From positions 48,270,836-48,334,835 of the forward strand of contig NC_088681.1 in the NCBI RefSeq assembly GCF_950023065.1: a DNA stretch of 64,000 nt, read 5' to 3'. Source of the DNA: Planococcus citri (lineage: Eukaryota > Arthropoda > Insecta > Hemiptera > Pseudococcidae). The translations under genes and the position numbers were made by a program. Below are positions 35,238 to 48,300 of this stretch, piece by piece; within the stretch, counting starts at the first letter, position 1, and every line of letters begins with the position of its first letter. Under the pieces are notes generated by a model that saw only the letters and a program-made list of their open reading frames with translations, was not told where the DNA came from and ran no database searches.

Positions 35238-35495
35238 CTTGTAAAGCTCGGTAAGAGGGTACTTCATGACGACGAGAGCGATTGCCAGCGTATGTGGTTC
35301 AATGAATTTGAGAAATTTGCGGGCGTTGAGCGAGATTACGTCGAATTTATTTCTTCGCGGTGTCGGTGGTCGGGTGGTGGGTATTTTGCAAGGGGTTTCA
35401 ACTACCTGTACGATGGTCGATATATTTCATCACAAATGCAGGAAGAAGGTGATGAAGGTGCAGAGGCGTTAGAGAAGTGGCGAATTCTTCGATAA
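35238..35495 (+). other. Open frame of unclear status
   Basis: The frame is open from 35238 to the stop after 35495, about 86 codons; its first ATG is at 35292. Unlike most frames in the window it is not low-complexity: it includes MWFNEFEKFAGVERDYVE and later GRYISSQMQEEGDEGAEAL. No domain is recognised, and a second frame (35266-35472) is open through the same bases, which weakens the case. There is no good splice acceptor just upstream and no donor inside. It could be a chance frame in CpG-richer DNA about 300 bp past the candidate exon, a small gene or a decayed one. Confidence 0.2.
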
Positions 35496-35639
35496 AGATT
35501 ACTTCCTTCTGGAAGTTCTGGAGAAAAACATAGATTTTCACAGACAGGTAGTAGCGATCTATGTAGTTGGGTATTTTATTTCGATGACGTCATTTTACGT
35601 ACCATCCGAGTCGTGATAGAGATGATGTTAAGTGAGTGT

Positions 35640-37160
35640 TGAATGTTGAAGGGTGGGTGGGGGGAGTAGTTAAATGAAGGAATACAATCATTTTTGGCCT
35701 CAAATTTTTCCCAGTTCTTTATCATTTTTATTTTTTTAAAATAAAATTATGGCAATTTTATAGTAAGTAATGAAAATTAATTCATCGATTTCTAAACATT
35801 TTTGGAATGATTTTCCAATTTTTGGTGATTTCCAATTCCAGGTCGATTTCTTGGAAATGAGGAGAATTGCATGATGATTTTGATGATTTTTTTTTTTTTT
35901 AATATTTGAAACTTTGGGGCGATTTCTATCAATTTTCAAAAGTTTTAGGATGATTATTCATGAAATTTGGCAATTCTAAATCCGAATGGGCTTCTAGCTG
36001 ATCATTTTACTATTTTCGAAGTACATACTAGACAATTTTTTGATCACTTTAAAATAGGTATTTTAAACAGGTAAATTATAGGACAGTTTTGGGATAACCG
36101 TTCAGATTTGGATGGATGTTCATGAAATTTCATGTGATTTTGAAATTAATAATTTTCCAACCTTGAATACATTTTATTATGATTTTGCTTCGATATTCGA
36201 CATGTCGAAATTAGAGGTAATTTTTTGAAAAATGTTCGTGATGTGTGATGATTTTATGAAAATTTTCGAAATAATGGGTCCAAAAAACAAAACAACGTCC
36301 ATTTTTGCATGTTTTATTTTTAAATTTTTACTAAAAGGGGGGGGGTCGGTATTCGTCTTAGTGATTTTCTGTTCAATTTTTGGGTCGAAGGAGATGTTGA
36401 GTGGGTGTTTAATTGATTGGCGAGGGAGGAGGGAGTAATTGAATACAACAATCATCTTAAGCCTAAAATTCGTTTCAACATTTTTTTTTTTTTTTTAAAT
36501 AAAATTGTGACAATTTTATCGTAAGTAATGACAATCAATTCATCAATTTTTAAAAGTTTTTGGGATGATTTTTCAATGTTTGGTGACTTGACCATATCTT
36601 GAAGCAGTTTTTATTAATGATTTTTAAATTTTTGCTACATAATTTTGAGAATCAGTTTTTGCAGAATTTTCGAATTTTTCATGGATTTTTAAAGAACATA
36701 TTTGTGGAAAAATTTTCAAACTTTGAATGAATTTCTGAATGATTTTGGGATATTTTTTCCAATTTCAGCAGGTAGATTTCTTGGCAATGTAATAAATATT
36801 GCATTATGATTTTTGGGGGATTTTTTTTTTAAATTTGAAATAATAACGTGATTATTTGAAACTTTAGGGCGATTTCTATCAATTTTTTTTTGAAAGGTTT
36901 TAGGATGATTGATTATTTATGAAATTTCGCAATTCTAAATCCGAATGGGCTTCTGGTTAATCGTTTCATTATTTTCGAAGTACTGGACAATTTTTCGATC
37001 ATTTTACAATATTTTAAATAGGTAAATTATAGGACAGTTTTGGGATATCTGTTCAGATTTGGATGGATTTTCAATTGTGATTTCGCGTGATTTTGAAATA
37101 ATTCTCAATCTTGAATACATTTTATTATGATTTTGCTTCGATATTGGCATGTTCAGTCAA
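35640..37160 (+). repeat. Old tandem duplication, two copies of ~760-950 bp
   Basis: GTAAGTAATG with preceding AATAAAATT occurs at 35763 and 36521. TTGAAACTTTGGGGC and TTGAAACTTTAGGGC are at 35906 and 36856. Shared words in order include CAATTCTAAATCCGAATGGG, AATTATAGGACAGTTTTGGG and TTGAATACATTTTATTATGA. The offset grows from about 758 to about 950, so the second copy gained roughly 190 bp near 36600-36800. Non-coding. Confidence 0.7.
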
Positions 37161-37960
37161 TTTCTGAATAATTTTGTGCTGATTTTTCGATTTTGAATGA
37201 ATTAATTTTCAACTATTCTTCGGTTAATAATTTCGAAACTGATTTTTTTCAAAGAGATCAATTTGTAGATGATTTACACACTTTGAATTGCATTGATTCC
37301 TCGGAATTTTTTTCTACCTCAAATTGATTTTTAGACAATTTTTTTTTGATTTGTTGTGGATGTTTATAAGGAAGATTCTTTAAATTTTGAAATCGGAATA
37401 GATTTTTGGATAATTTATTTCTAATTTTGAGGTTATTTTTTGATTTTTGAGGGGAGTTTTCGGTGATTTTAGGGTTAAGTTACAAATCTAAACATATTTT
37501 TTGAAAATTTTAAATGATTTTTTTAAAATAAATTTTGGTGTGAATAGATCATATTGTTCTACTAGGTTTTTAAGCATTTTCGATGCTATTTCAAAATGAT
37601 TTTTCAATTTTGAAATAGTTTTTCAAAAAATTTTAGAATGTATTTTATTTTTTTTTTTAAATTTAAATGTTTTTAAAATATTTTTTGATGAGAAGAGAGT
37701 TTTTGACGGTTTTGAAGCATGTTCTGATTCAAAATCGAATTCTAGACGTTTTGGAATATATTTCTGGGTAATTTTAAAAATTATTTTTTGGATTCCAAGT
37801 AAGGCTCAAAAAATGAATTTTGGGTGCTTTTTAATTTTAAATGAATTTTTATGAGATTTTGGTATAATTTCCCAATTTTTAGTGAATTTTTAATCTCGTT
37901 CAATTTTTCCAATTTTAAATGTACGTCTATGTATCTTGAGTTTGACGCAATAATTTGCAG
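37160..37960. other. T-rich simple sequence, no gene
   Basis: GATTTTT/AATTTT texture as at 30540-32220. The frame at 37781-37990 is low-complexity. Confidence 0.45.
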
Positions 37961-39700
37961 TATTTTTCTACGTGTAAGTTGATTTTGCAATTTTTATCCA
38001 ATTTTGAAACGACACGGCTCCTTGTGATTTTTCCTAAATTAGCTTCTGTTGGTACAAGCATTCTATATACTGTCGAAAGCAAAAGTTGATGTACTGAATC
38101 TTCAATTTGCAACTTTTGGATTAGGCAACTCTGGTTCTCCACCTGTAGTCTCTACGTGTACGATTAGGCCTATTTCAAAGATCACTTTCTACGCCTGCTG
38201 TATTTTGTATCCTATCTATCTGATGTTGGAACCTAATCGAGATGTCTCTACAGGCGCTAGATTTTTGTAACACGTCGCCATATGGCGCAAAATCTCATGT
38301 ACCCGGCTCAGGCTACTTAAAATGCAAAAATTTCACCGTCATCAGCCCGAGGTGAGGCTACACGGACGCGAATACGAATACCGAATAAGCCGAATACGCG
38401 TAGTAACTATACCTACGTTTCACTATACTAATCCTAATCGATTACCATGTGCGCTCATCTGTGCTCATGCTGCCCTGGCTTTCTGGTGTATGGTAGTGTG
38501 GTATAATACAACTACCTACGCATTTTGCCGCCGCACTATACTACCGTATTACAAATAGTGTGTATACGTTCAAATCTAGTAGAATCATTGCCCGTAACCC
38601 CTCCTGCGTGTATAGTATACGAGTACAAGAAGAGTTATAATACTACAGCACGTTACACCACGTACATTCATTCTGAAAGAGTCAATTGCTATTTTCGTAA
38701 CGAACCAGTACACATGAAAAAACAGAGATAAAATGAGCCAAAGACAGAGAGAAACGATACCATCGCGCCGTGGCGACGTACATGTAACTCGTTCGTAGTA
38801 AAATATTTACTAAATTGCGTAGGCGAGCTCGTAGTCGTAGTACGTACGTACTACATGTTCCCTTTCGTGGCCGGCCCAACTCTCATAGTCAGCTGAAGGA
38901 AGAGTACCAGACGCGGATTGAAAGAAGAAAAAGAAACCAAAAAAATATAATATGGAGTAGAAACCCACTATATGGAATGGAGCTTTACACACTCTACTCT
39001 AGGAACTATTTTATAGTAAATTTCCGCGTATTTCGAGATCCCCGGAGACGTATGTAGTAGAGGAGCAAAGGCGTGTAGCTGTACGCAGCATGTAGAGTAC
39101 CTATTTGGTACATATCGTTAACAGATGCCTAGCTCATTCGGTGATGACTGATGTACGTAGACGTACGACTTACCCCGGTGCCACCGCCGACGACGTCGTC
39201 ATCGGCTGTCTTTTTTTCTCTCCTTTTTTTACTCCAAAGTACCTTACCTACTCGGTCATGTCATCTGCACGAGTATCGTCGTGTGTACGAATATCTTTTG
39301 GTATTTGTAGGTTTTGTGTGTATAGTTGGCCTCCGTCGTCGCCGACTTCCTGGTAATACATATTTGTTGAATGCATGTATACGAGTAGTTCAAAGATGGA
39401 GCCATCTTTCTTGGAAATTTTTCTCTTTTGAAGATGCTGATGCTGCATTTGATGGAATTGGCAAGATTTACGTCGGCTGTATGAAACTGATTTAATAATT
39501 CGAATAGTTTTCGAAAATTATTTCTATTCCGAGTTTTTGGAGTAAAATTCCATTCTTTGATAACTTTTCTGTGAAGTATTTTTTTCGCGATTTATTCAAA
39601 ATTGCATCTCAAATCTTAGTTGTTGATGAGAAAGTCTCTAGAAGAAAGTTGTTTTACTGCTTTTATGAATCATTTTCATTTTATGCAGAATATCCTACTG
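37960..39700. other. Unique CpG-richer DNA, no gene called
   Basis: Many short frames overlap on both strands (38049-39495), none with recognisable domains. TACGAGT words are at 38624 and 39383. Balanced composition and lack of repeats would suit promoter or enhancer DNA, but no core promoter element is convincing. Confidence 0.4.
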
Positions 39701-39719
39701 AATGTCTGTTCAAATTCAA

Positions 39720-41770
39720 AGGATCAGGAGTCCCGATAAAGTCATTTTTTGGCACCAGACAATTATCGACTCGACCACTCTTAAAATGTTGTAGTAATAA
39801 TGTCGCTAATACGAATCCGTGGTTATTTAACTCAAAATTATCATTTTTTATGAGCACCACGGGTTCCCAAAGTTGCGAATAAAAAATTATTTTAGGAATC
39901 ACTGACTGAGTATTACATATTTTCAAAGACTTTGTTTGTGTGAAAAATGTACATATGTTTAAATGGGTATAAAAGTTATGCGAGATGATTTTCCCATTTT
40001 CGTCATTGGGGGGGGGGGGGTGTCATTTTTGGAAAATTTTGGAACCATCATTTTGAACTTGGCCCTTTGAACCCCGCTAAAAAACTTTTTACAGTTTATT
40101 AGTTTCTGAAAGACCTCCATCCTACCGAATTTTGAGCACACGAGGGGACCCGGAACCTCTTGAGGTGTCACACTCCGATTTGAACAGGACCGCGATTTTT
40201 AGAAAGAGCATAGTCTAAAACCCCCAAAACCAAATTTTCAGCTGCCCAAGTTCATTTTTCGATTTTTGGCGAATTTTTGAAAATTCAAAATTGACTGTTT
40301 TTGGCGATTTATGCTTTTTTTAAAAGTACGTATGTACTTGATCAATAAAAATGGTCAAAATAAGTCCCAAAACTAATAATAATCACCCAAATCCAAATTT
40401 CACCATTTCCAGCCGTTCTGGTGCCTCCAGCGTGATTTTTCAATTTCTGCAGAATTTTGAATTTGCTCCAGAATATGAAGTTGGGCAGCTAAAAATCGAG
40501 TTGTATATTGCACTCGACCTGTTTAACGAGTTTATCCACATTTAAGCTGATTTTGGGAGTCGCAAATTTCAAAAATTTCCTCACAAACGGTTATCTTTTG
40601 GATTTTTTAATTTTGAAAAAAGCTGGTCAAAAAACCACTGTTGAGGTGTCACTTCCAAAATCGGCTCAAATGTAGATAAACTCGTTAAACAGGTCGAGTA
40701 TAATACACAACTCGATTTTTAGCTGCCCAACTGCATACTCACGCCTTCTGGAGTAAATTCAAAATTCTGGAGAAATTGAAAAATCGCGCTGGAGCCTCCA
40801 GAATGGCTGTAAATGCTGAAGTTTGGATTTCGGGGGTTAGTTTTGGACAAAATACAGCGATTCGCGTGAATTTGGAAAATTTTCACACAAACGGGAAACT
40901 TTTGATTTTTTGGATTTTTTTATTTTGAAAAAAGCTGGTCAAAAAACCACTCTTGAGGTGTCACTCCCAAAATCGGCTCAAATGTGGATAAACTCGTTAA
41001 ACAAGTCGAGTGTAATATACAACTCGATTTTTAGCTGCCCAACTTCATATTTACGCCTTCTGGAGCAAATTCAAAATTCTGGAGAAATTTAAAAATCGCG
41101 CTGGAGGCTCCAGAATGGCTGGAAATGGTGAAATTTGGATTTGGGTAATTAAATTAGTTTTGGGACTTATTTTGACAATTTTTATTGATCAAGTACGTAC
41201 TTTTAAAAAAAAAGCATAAATCGCCAAAAACAGTCAATTTTGAATTTTCAAAAATTCGCCAAAAATCGAAAAATGAACTTGGGCAGCTGAAAATTTGGTT
41301 TTGGGGGTTTTATACTATGCTCTTTCCAAAAATCGTGGGCCCGTTCAAATCGATGTGTGACACCTCAAAAGGTTCCCTTGTCAGTAAAATTTTGAGCTAG
41401 TACACAATAATCCAATTTTTAGATTTTTCGTAATTTCGATATTTTGAGAACCCCCTGGAAAACTAGAAACCTGCAATTTGCGCCAAATGTAACGTTTTGA
41501 GATAAGTTTCTTCTTTATTCGTAATTCTGAACCCTTTTTTTTAACCCCCCCCCCTTTAGGCACCCCTAAAAAGGCGTTTATCTGTAACTTTCATAATTGA
41601 GCTTTTTTCCTGGGTCAAATTCTGAGATTATACTTTCGTTGAAATCGTGAAAACGTGATTTTAACGTTATTTTAGAAGTTTTTTTTTTGATATTTGACCC
41701 AAAAAAGCTCAAATATGGAAGTTATTAGGAAAAATCAACAAAAGCTCGAAAATAGTGTAGAAATTTCTTC
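39720..41770. mobile_element. Family-C element, copy 2, split by a family-A insertion
   Basis: GGAGTCCCGATAAAG at 39728 and ACCACTCTTAAAATGTTGT match the left end of copy 1 (2524). Collinear similarity runs to AATTTTGAGC at 40137 and resumes at 41388 with GAAAACTAGAAACCT, TTTGCGCCAAATGTAACG and GGCACCCCTAAAAAGGCG. It extends through TATTAGGAAAAATCAA near 41740, then fades without the right inverted end. It is non-coding and older or truncated at the right. Confidence 0.7.
40138..41387. mobile_element. Family-A foldback element, copy 2, nested in family C
   Basis: The outer ends pair: ACCTCTTGAGGTGTCACAC at the left with GTGTGACACCTCAAAAGGT at the right. The mirror relation continues for about 400 bp per side around a centre near 40763, including GTACGTATGTACTTGATCAA against TTGATCAAGTACGTAC. 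A third unit at 40614-40850 is a direct copy of 40926-41150 (period about 312). AATTTTGAGC lies on both sides (40128-40137 and 41388-41397), which fits a target duplication of 9-10 bp. That size is more typical of hAT/Mutator-like or similar cut-and-paste elements than of TA or TTAA families. No transposase. Confidence 0.75.
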
Positions 41771-41809
41771 AGAAAGCATGAAAACTAAAAAATAATTGGC
41801 TTCGGTATC

Positions 41810-42010
41810 AGATATGTCGTTTTTAATTTTTATTAAATTTCCTCTGTTCCCTGCTTTTTGAATTATAAATTTTCAGAAGCTTTTGCCCTCAATCGCTCAG
41901 GCTACTTCTCTTTTCGTCCTAATTGAATTTTCTAGAAAACGACGTCCTTTAAATCTGAAAAATTTTAGTCTAGAAAACCGATTCTCATGTCCAAAGAGTG
42001 GCCATAATCG
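41810..42010 (+). repeat. Single unit related to 7180-7770
   Basis: The segment TTTTCAGAAGCTTTTGCCCTC, then TCGCTCAGGC and CTCTTTTCG, matches the tandem units of the ACAGGGTGTCC element. No ACAGGGTGTCC ends are nearby. Confidence 0.5.
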
Positions 42011-45000
42011 CTTCAGAGTGGCGGTGGGTAATTAAACACAATCCTGATTTGTATTCAGCCATTCTTGAGCTGAAGATAGATCATTTTTTTTTTTTGTAGC
42101 CAATCTGGGGGGGGGGAGACGGTGGCAATCACATTTTGATTTTTTGAAACAAAAGTCACTGCGACTAGCAGGTTAGGCAAATGTACGCACACAGGCTGAG
42201 GCTGGTCAAGTGTTGCGCAGTTTTCGGATAAAAGGTCTCGTTGTATCCTGAAACACCTGGTATGAGGGCGATAAGAAGACTTTGGGTGCTACATTTGAGG
42301 AAGACCTATGACTCTCTCAAATAGATTTATTTCCCAACTGCAGATGGTATAATTGGACAGAACTTGAGACATTTCAACTGAATTCGTCATTTTTTTATCA
42401 ATTGAAACGCGAGTGTGTAATAAATGAATGTTTTCGTCGAGCTACCTCTGGAAAGTTGGCTCGTTTGAGATGGTCATACCAGCTGAATCCCACTTTTAAA
42501 AAAGGTCTGATCCAAAAACTTCCCTAAACTTTCTTCTACCCGTCTCACTTCTCCCTTCTAATTTCTAAAACCTTAAACTCTGAATAGACACAGGTAAAGG
42601 TACTCCACTACAACATTATAATTACATGAAATACGCGTGCTAGCCTACACATACTACAACAGTACATAGAGTACCTAAGTAAAGTACAAGTACATCGTAT
42701 TCGTAACCTAGACGAATCTCTGCGTACAAGGAACGCGTCTCCGTTGTCTTCGTTTCGAATTGTAAAAAGGAAAACCAGTTCAAAGTCGGGTCAAATCACA
42801 TACAACTTACCGGCCACGCCACCGCCACCGCCCTCGCCCGAGTCACTTGGTAATAATGCAATGAACGCGTATTACTATAGCACATAACCACAACCAGTTC
42901 TTTCTATGCATATAGGAATGTGGTGGCGGTAGTTAGTGAATCTTTCTCTCTTTGTGTAAGTAAGTGTATGTCTATGTAGATGTACTACGAGTATAAGAGT
43001 ATGTACGGTAAATAAGGTGATAGTGTGCTGGGCATAGTTGGGTACCTTACGAGTACCTAGACCTATGGCCGAGCACACTGAGACCCAGAGCACCGGTACA
43101 TGTACACAGAGTACACACCCATCCCATCGTCATCGTCTTCGTATAGTGTAGTCGGTCGATTGTATAATGTAAAATGAATTTTTTTTTTCAATGCTATGTT
43201 GGTATACGAACTAGATGCATAAGTATACATATAGAGAGCTTCCAACTGGAGGAATGTCATTCTAGAGAGGATCGGTACTTACACAGCCTACCACCATAAA
43301 GAATCGAGCATTGTACAAAAGGAAACTAAATATACGACATGTCACACTATACATACGTGGATTTCAATGTACATAGTATAAGCAGAAGTATGTAGATGTA
43401 CCAACAAACGGGCGATAGATTCGAGAATAAAAGAGGAAAAAAATCAAGCATCGGCGCCCGCTTGAGCAAGGACCTTCAAGGTCATGGCGTCGATTCGCGT
43501 ATTTTATTACGGAAATTACGGCGAGTTTTTAAGACAATAGATGGGCTTGGGCTCGGATTAGAAGAGATTACAATGCAGTCGGATTAAATATACTGTAAAT
43601 CCATCTCCCCTCATGCCCCTTGATTATCTGGACCATTCGAATGAGACGGCGCCAAAACTCAGCCACGCATTAAAAAAAAGTTCTTTCGAAATCAAATTCC
43701 ATACTTGTGAGGAGAGGTAAACAATTATTCAATACTTCAAGTTCGAAAGAAAATTTGCTTTGGTTTAGATTTTTCCAATCCAAACCTCGTGAATCAGAAA
43801 CGTCTGGCGAGAAGAAAACTTTCCTGGTGAAGAGAAGTGGGGGAGGGGTTGTAGCACAAAAATTGAACTTGAAGCCAAAAATGTGATTTTTTTTCAAAAT
43901 AAGAGCGTTATGATCAACTATTAATGTAAATCTCGACTGTAATAAAGCTTAAAACAATATTTTTCTTGAACTAAGGTATGAAATATTTTCAATTTTTCCC
44001 TCTTAAGAGTGTTATTTTTGCAGACAATTTTTCAGAAAAATTTGAAATTTTCCAGCTAGAATGAATTTTGGAAAAAGGGAAGGATTAGATTTCAAAAAAA
44101 CGTGAACTTTTTTTGAATTGACGATGACAAATGATTCAATCAGAAATTATTTCAGCTAGAATGCTATTTCGGAGAGGGAAAGGGGAGGTTTCAAAAACGC
44201 GTGATAATCAGAAAGTTTACAAACCAGATGATGACAAAAGATGCTAAAAAGTCACCTATTTTTGGTCTTGTTTCGAAATTGGTAACATCCTAGTTGAAAA
44301 TTGTTATAAATGATTCCAAAAGGTTATTTATGATCAAAATTCCAACTTATTAAACTGAAATTTATACCTCCCTCCTCCTATCAGAGTTTCAAATTCATTT
44401 TGAAAATAAATTGTACGTCATGCGGATGTTTTTGTCAACAAAAACTCGGTAGAGGTATTTATTTCTACGTATATTCATTTCAACTTTCACCCATTTTTCT
44501 GGGGTTGGATTGACAAAATCTTGAAATTATTTTTGAGTTTTTGTGTTTTGAGGAGAGCAAACAAGTTTTCCCAATCGGCAGAAAAATTTCGAGTCCAAAC
44601 AAAGCTACAAATACGCGGAAAAACAAGCAAAAATACCCCCTTCTCTAAGCCAATACTGTGTAAATAGTTTTAGCCCATTCTTCGGAAATTCTATAATGGA
44701 ACAATTTTGATCAAGAATGAAAAAAATTCATATTGTTACTTTATTGAACTAGCTTCAAAAAAAGTACTGGAGGCTTCAGAACGACTCAAAACCACCTCAA
44801 AATGAATTGGCAAAATTGAAAACACAATGCCCTTGCTTACCAAATTTTAGCCTTCATAACTAATGGGATCATGTGATGTGGTAATGAAGTTTTGAAAGAA
44901 TTGCAGCAATTCCTAATACCACTTTTATGGTTCTATTGAGTAGTTAAAATTTACAAATCGCTTATTTTCGTAGAAAACTCGTGTTTTGAAAATGTTTTCT

Positions 45001-45100
45001 TCTGTAATATTTCGCCTTAATTATGCCAAATCATCAAAAAATATCATTTCCGAAACTGGGGACATTTTTTGAAATACAGTGGTGCCATTTTTTCAATACT
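42010..45100. other. Unique DNA, no gene seen
   Basis: The interval 42580-43620 is CpG-richer with several TACGAGT words (42982, 43045). The frame at 43396-43587 has a non-repetitive composition but no recognisable domain or splice context. The 43900-45100 part is AT-rich; GGAGGCTTCAGA at 44768 is an isolated trace of the GGAGCCTCC group. Confidence 0.4.
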
Positions 45101-45139
45101 TACTGCCAATTTCAAAAAATAATAGTATATTACACAACG

Positions 45140-45350
45140 AGGGCCGAAAAAGTGATTTTTGACGAGGGTGAGGTTTGTGACCCGAACGAAGTGAGGGGAA
45201 CAACTCACACGAGTTCAAAATCACTTTTTCTCCGAGTTTAATGAAGTAATTTTTCCTGAACGAGGGTGGAAAGTACTTATTTTTACATCCGAGCGATTCT
45301 CGCGAGGTTGGAAAAGTAGTACTTTTCACCCCTAGATAGGAAAAAAAAAT
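45140..45350. repeat. Paired small hairpins with CGAACGAAGTGAGG loop
   Basis: AAAAAGTGATTTTTGACGAG at 45148 is mirrored by ACGAGTTCAAAATCACTTTTT at about 45208-45228. A second pairing brings AAAGTACTTATTTTTACATC together with GAAAAGTAGTACTTTTCACC. It looks like a short dispersed palindromic repeat. The opposing open frames at 45023-45329 are explained by this symmetry. Confidence 0.5.
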
Positions 45351-45359
45351 TTGTCAAGT

Positions 45360-48300
45360 TTTGGGTTATTTTTCTCGTTTTTTTGAAATTAGAAATGATG
45401 ACAAAAAAATTAGCGCCTTGTATTCTTAAGTCTTCCACCAGTTTCAAAAATAATATCTTGATGTTGGCCCAATTGATACGAAATATTTGAGATACAAACA
45501 TTTGGTTACAATCCTTCAGTTTTTTTCGCGATTCGTAGCTCCATCTAAAAAGATTTTTTAGATGAAATTTCAACTCCTTCTCCATCTTCCCCCTTTCGTG
45601 AAAAATCAACTCGTAAACAAAATGTTGAATCATACGAGTATATGTACACTTCAATCACTTTCAGGCTTTCATTTTCAAAAATTAAAAAAAATTCAAATTT
45701 TTTCAATAAATTTTTCGAGTGTACCACTCCAGTATGGATGGCCCTGGGTTAAAAATATTCCCAGTAAGTAGCCAAAAAGACAGAAGAAAATTTTCTCGTG
45801 TCTCTTTGGTTCTGGTTCCCATTATCATTTTTCTACCGATGTTTAAAACTTCGCGATTTTTCAACAAAATTGGTATTTTTTTGATCATTGAAAAAAAATA
45901 ATTATAATAATACAATTTTTTCACTTCTTCCTTAGTTTTGCACCAATTGAGTATAGCGATTTTGGAAACTTCATTGGTAGTGTGAAACTCATTATCGGTT
46001 ATCATTCAGACTCTTCAGTCCTTGGATACTCCAGAAAATCAAGCCAGGACCAATTGTCTCTCTGCTCCCTCCTCCCTGCATGTCCCACTCAAAATTTTAG
46101 AACAAATTGCTTCCCGAAATCTTTGACTGGGAAACAGTTCCAAACTGAAGAAGTTACAACGTTCAAATTCAAAATACTCGAAAATGAAATTTTCTTCGGC
46201 ATAACTTTTGAAGACTAACGTAAAAAGGTCCTTCTGCAAAATAATTCATCTTCTGAATAGATAAAGCTATAAACAATCTGAAATTTTTGAAAAAAAATTT
46301 GAAAATTTCAAAAAAAAAAAAAAAAAATAGAAACAATCGGGAATTGAGTTATTTGACTGTGTTTGAATCGTATAGATTTTGATACACAATTTTGTCCCTG
46401 CAGTCTGAAGATTATGCAAACGTATTCACATTTACTGAACAAATGTTGCATATTTTCTAAATGGAAGGCCTTCCTTCTTCCCTGAAACACACTGTATGAA
46501 TGGCTGCTATCATTTAAGCAAACAGCAAGTATGCTTTTCATTCCTAGTGACCATCTACAATTATTTCCTAGAATGATGATGACTGATGAGTTATTTCCAT
46601 GCATAAGGAGAGGGTGTGGATATGGTATATTTTCTTCTCAATACGGATCAGATTTTTGGTTCTTAGAACTCGTTTTTTCATCTATGTAGTATTGTAATTC
46701 TAAACCTGATAAAATCGAATGAACAACGCTCAAAATTTATCCAAACAATTCCATATCTCCCCCCCACTTCCTACCCTCTCCCTGAGCATTTTTTTGGCGC
46801 GACAAGCGAATAAGTTGTAACGAGTTGCGATTCTTTTCAACGTAACGAGTACGAGAAAGAGAATTCAACCGAAATACTCGTAGATAATCTTACTATACGC
46901 GAATTATCTTTGATTAATTACGTTTATGTGTATATTAGTGACGCTTCGATAACTACGCGAATACGAGGAAAGACGAGGAAAGGTGTTGGTACTTGGACTT
47001 ACGAGAACACGTTGTTATCCTATTCGTCTAGTAACCTTTGCAAAAAGAAAATTACAAGTATATCGATAAAGAACCCATTTATCCCGATGGTCTTTGTTTG
47101 GTAATTTTTTTTTCATGCGAAAAATTTCCCAATTACGGTAGCTCTCCACCAAACGATAGATTAATCGTTGATTCGCGCCTTATCAAACGATAGGTAATTA
47201 ATTACCGCCGCCGTGTAGTGTACGTATACCAGGGAAGGACGTAAGAGCGGGGTGAAAAACTATCTATTTTACGATGATATCATCGCGTATTAGTTATTTA
47301 AATGCGAAAGATTACGATAAATTATATTGACTCCTATATGTACTTACACCTTATACTATACCTAATAGTAGAATCTAATTAAAGAAATAAAAAAAAATCG
47401 CGAGTACGGCGAAGCTGATGGCAAGGAGGGGAGCTGTGGAGGCTGTATAGCTTTTAAAAGAACATGTGTATTTGTAAGTATACGCGAGAACATGATAATT
47501 TATATTATACGATCGCCTATCGTATTATTAAACCGTCGACGAGGTATCGATTATTAATACAGAAATAATATTCGACGAAGAGAGAGAAAGAAAGAAAGAT
47601 ATACGTGAATCGAAAGGCATATTTTTATGCGTATACGATGAAGAAAACACATGCACATTGTAATGTAAAATAAAGAAAAAATCGTTCGAAAGAAAAAAGC
47701 AAATACGATGGAACTGGCCCTTGGGAGGGAAAAGGGCAAACACATGCACGCGTGAAAAAATTACCGCTTTTGATCCTCCGAAAACGAAAGGGCGGGCGGC
47801 AGGGAAGTGAGGACGGAAGGAAGGAAGAAAGGAAGGAAGGAAAAACACAACCGGAGCTTTTTACGTCACCGCACCTCGCCTTATCTCAGCTGGTACAATA
47901 TGAGTCAAGGTCACCGAAGGGTTGAGACAGCGAGGATTCGGGTCGGGTGTCGCGGGCCAAGGGAGCCAGGCGGGGTGCTGAGTCTACGCGCGTTCGGAGA
48001 GTTTTGCTTCCCTCATTCAACATTTTGCCTGTTGTACGCGACTCGTATACGTGTACGTAGATTTCTAAAATAGAACTTATCGGCGTATCACCCCCCCCCC
48101 CCCGCTACACCACCCTTTGCCCGTAATCTGCCCCGGTGGCCTTTTACCTCGCCCCTCGCTACCCGAAAAAGTCGTTTCTTTAAGGACGAAAATGCGTCAA
48201 TGAATGAACCAACCAATGGCTAAACAGCTTGACTTTGGTTTCTATGACGATGTTTTTAGAGTACAAGTGCGGCGGTGTTCGTCGTCGTTTTCGCCCTTCA

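Noticed and set aside
35190..35260. Minus-strand TTCGACTCC B-box-like sequence suggesting a tRNA
   Set aside because: A 4-bp T-stem forms, but no matching acceptor stem or D arm lies at the right distance.
38049..39495. Cluster of short open frames in CpG-richer DNA
   Set aside because: Frames overlap on both strands, show no domains and lack splice signals at sensible positions.
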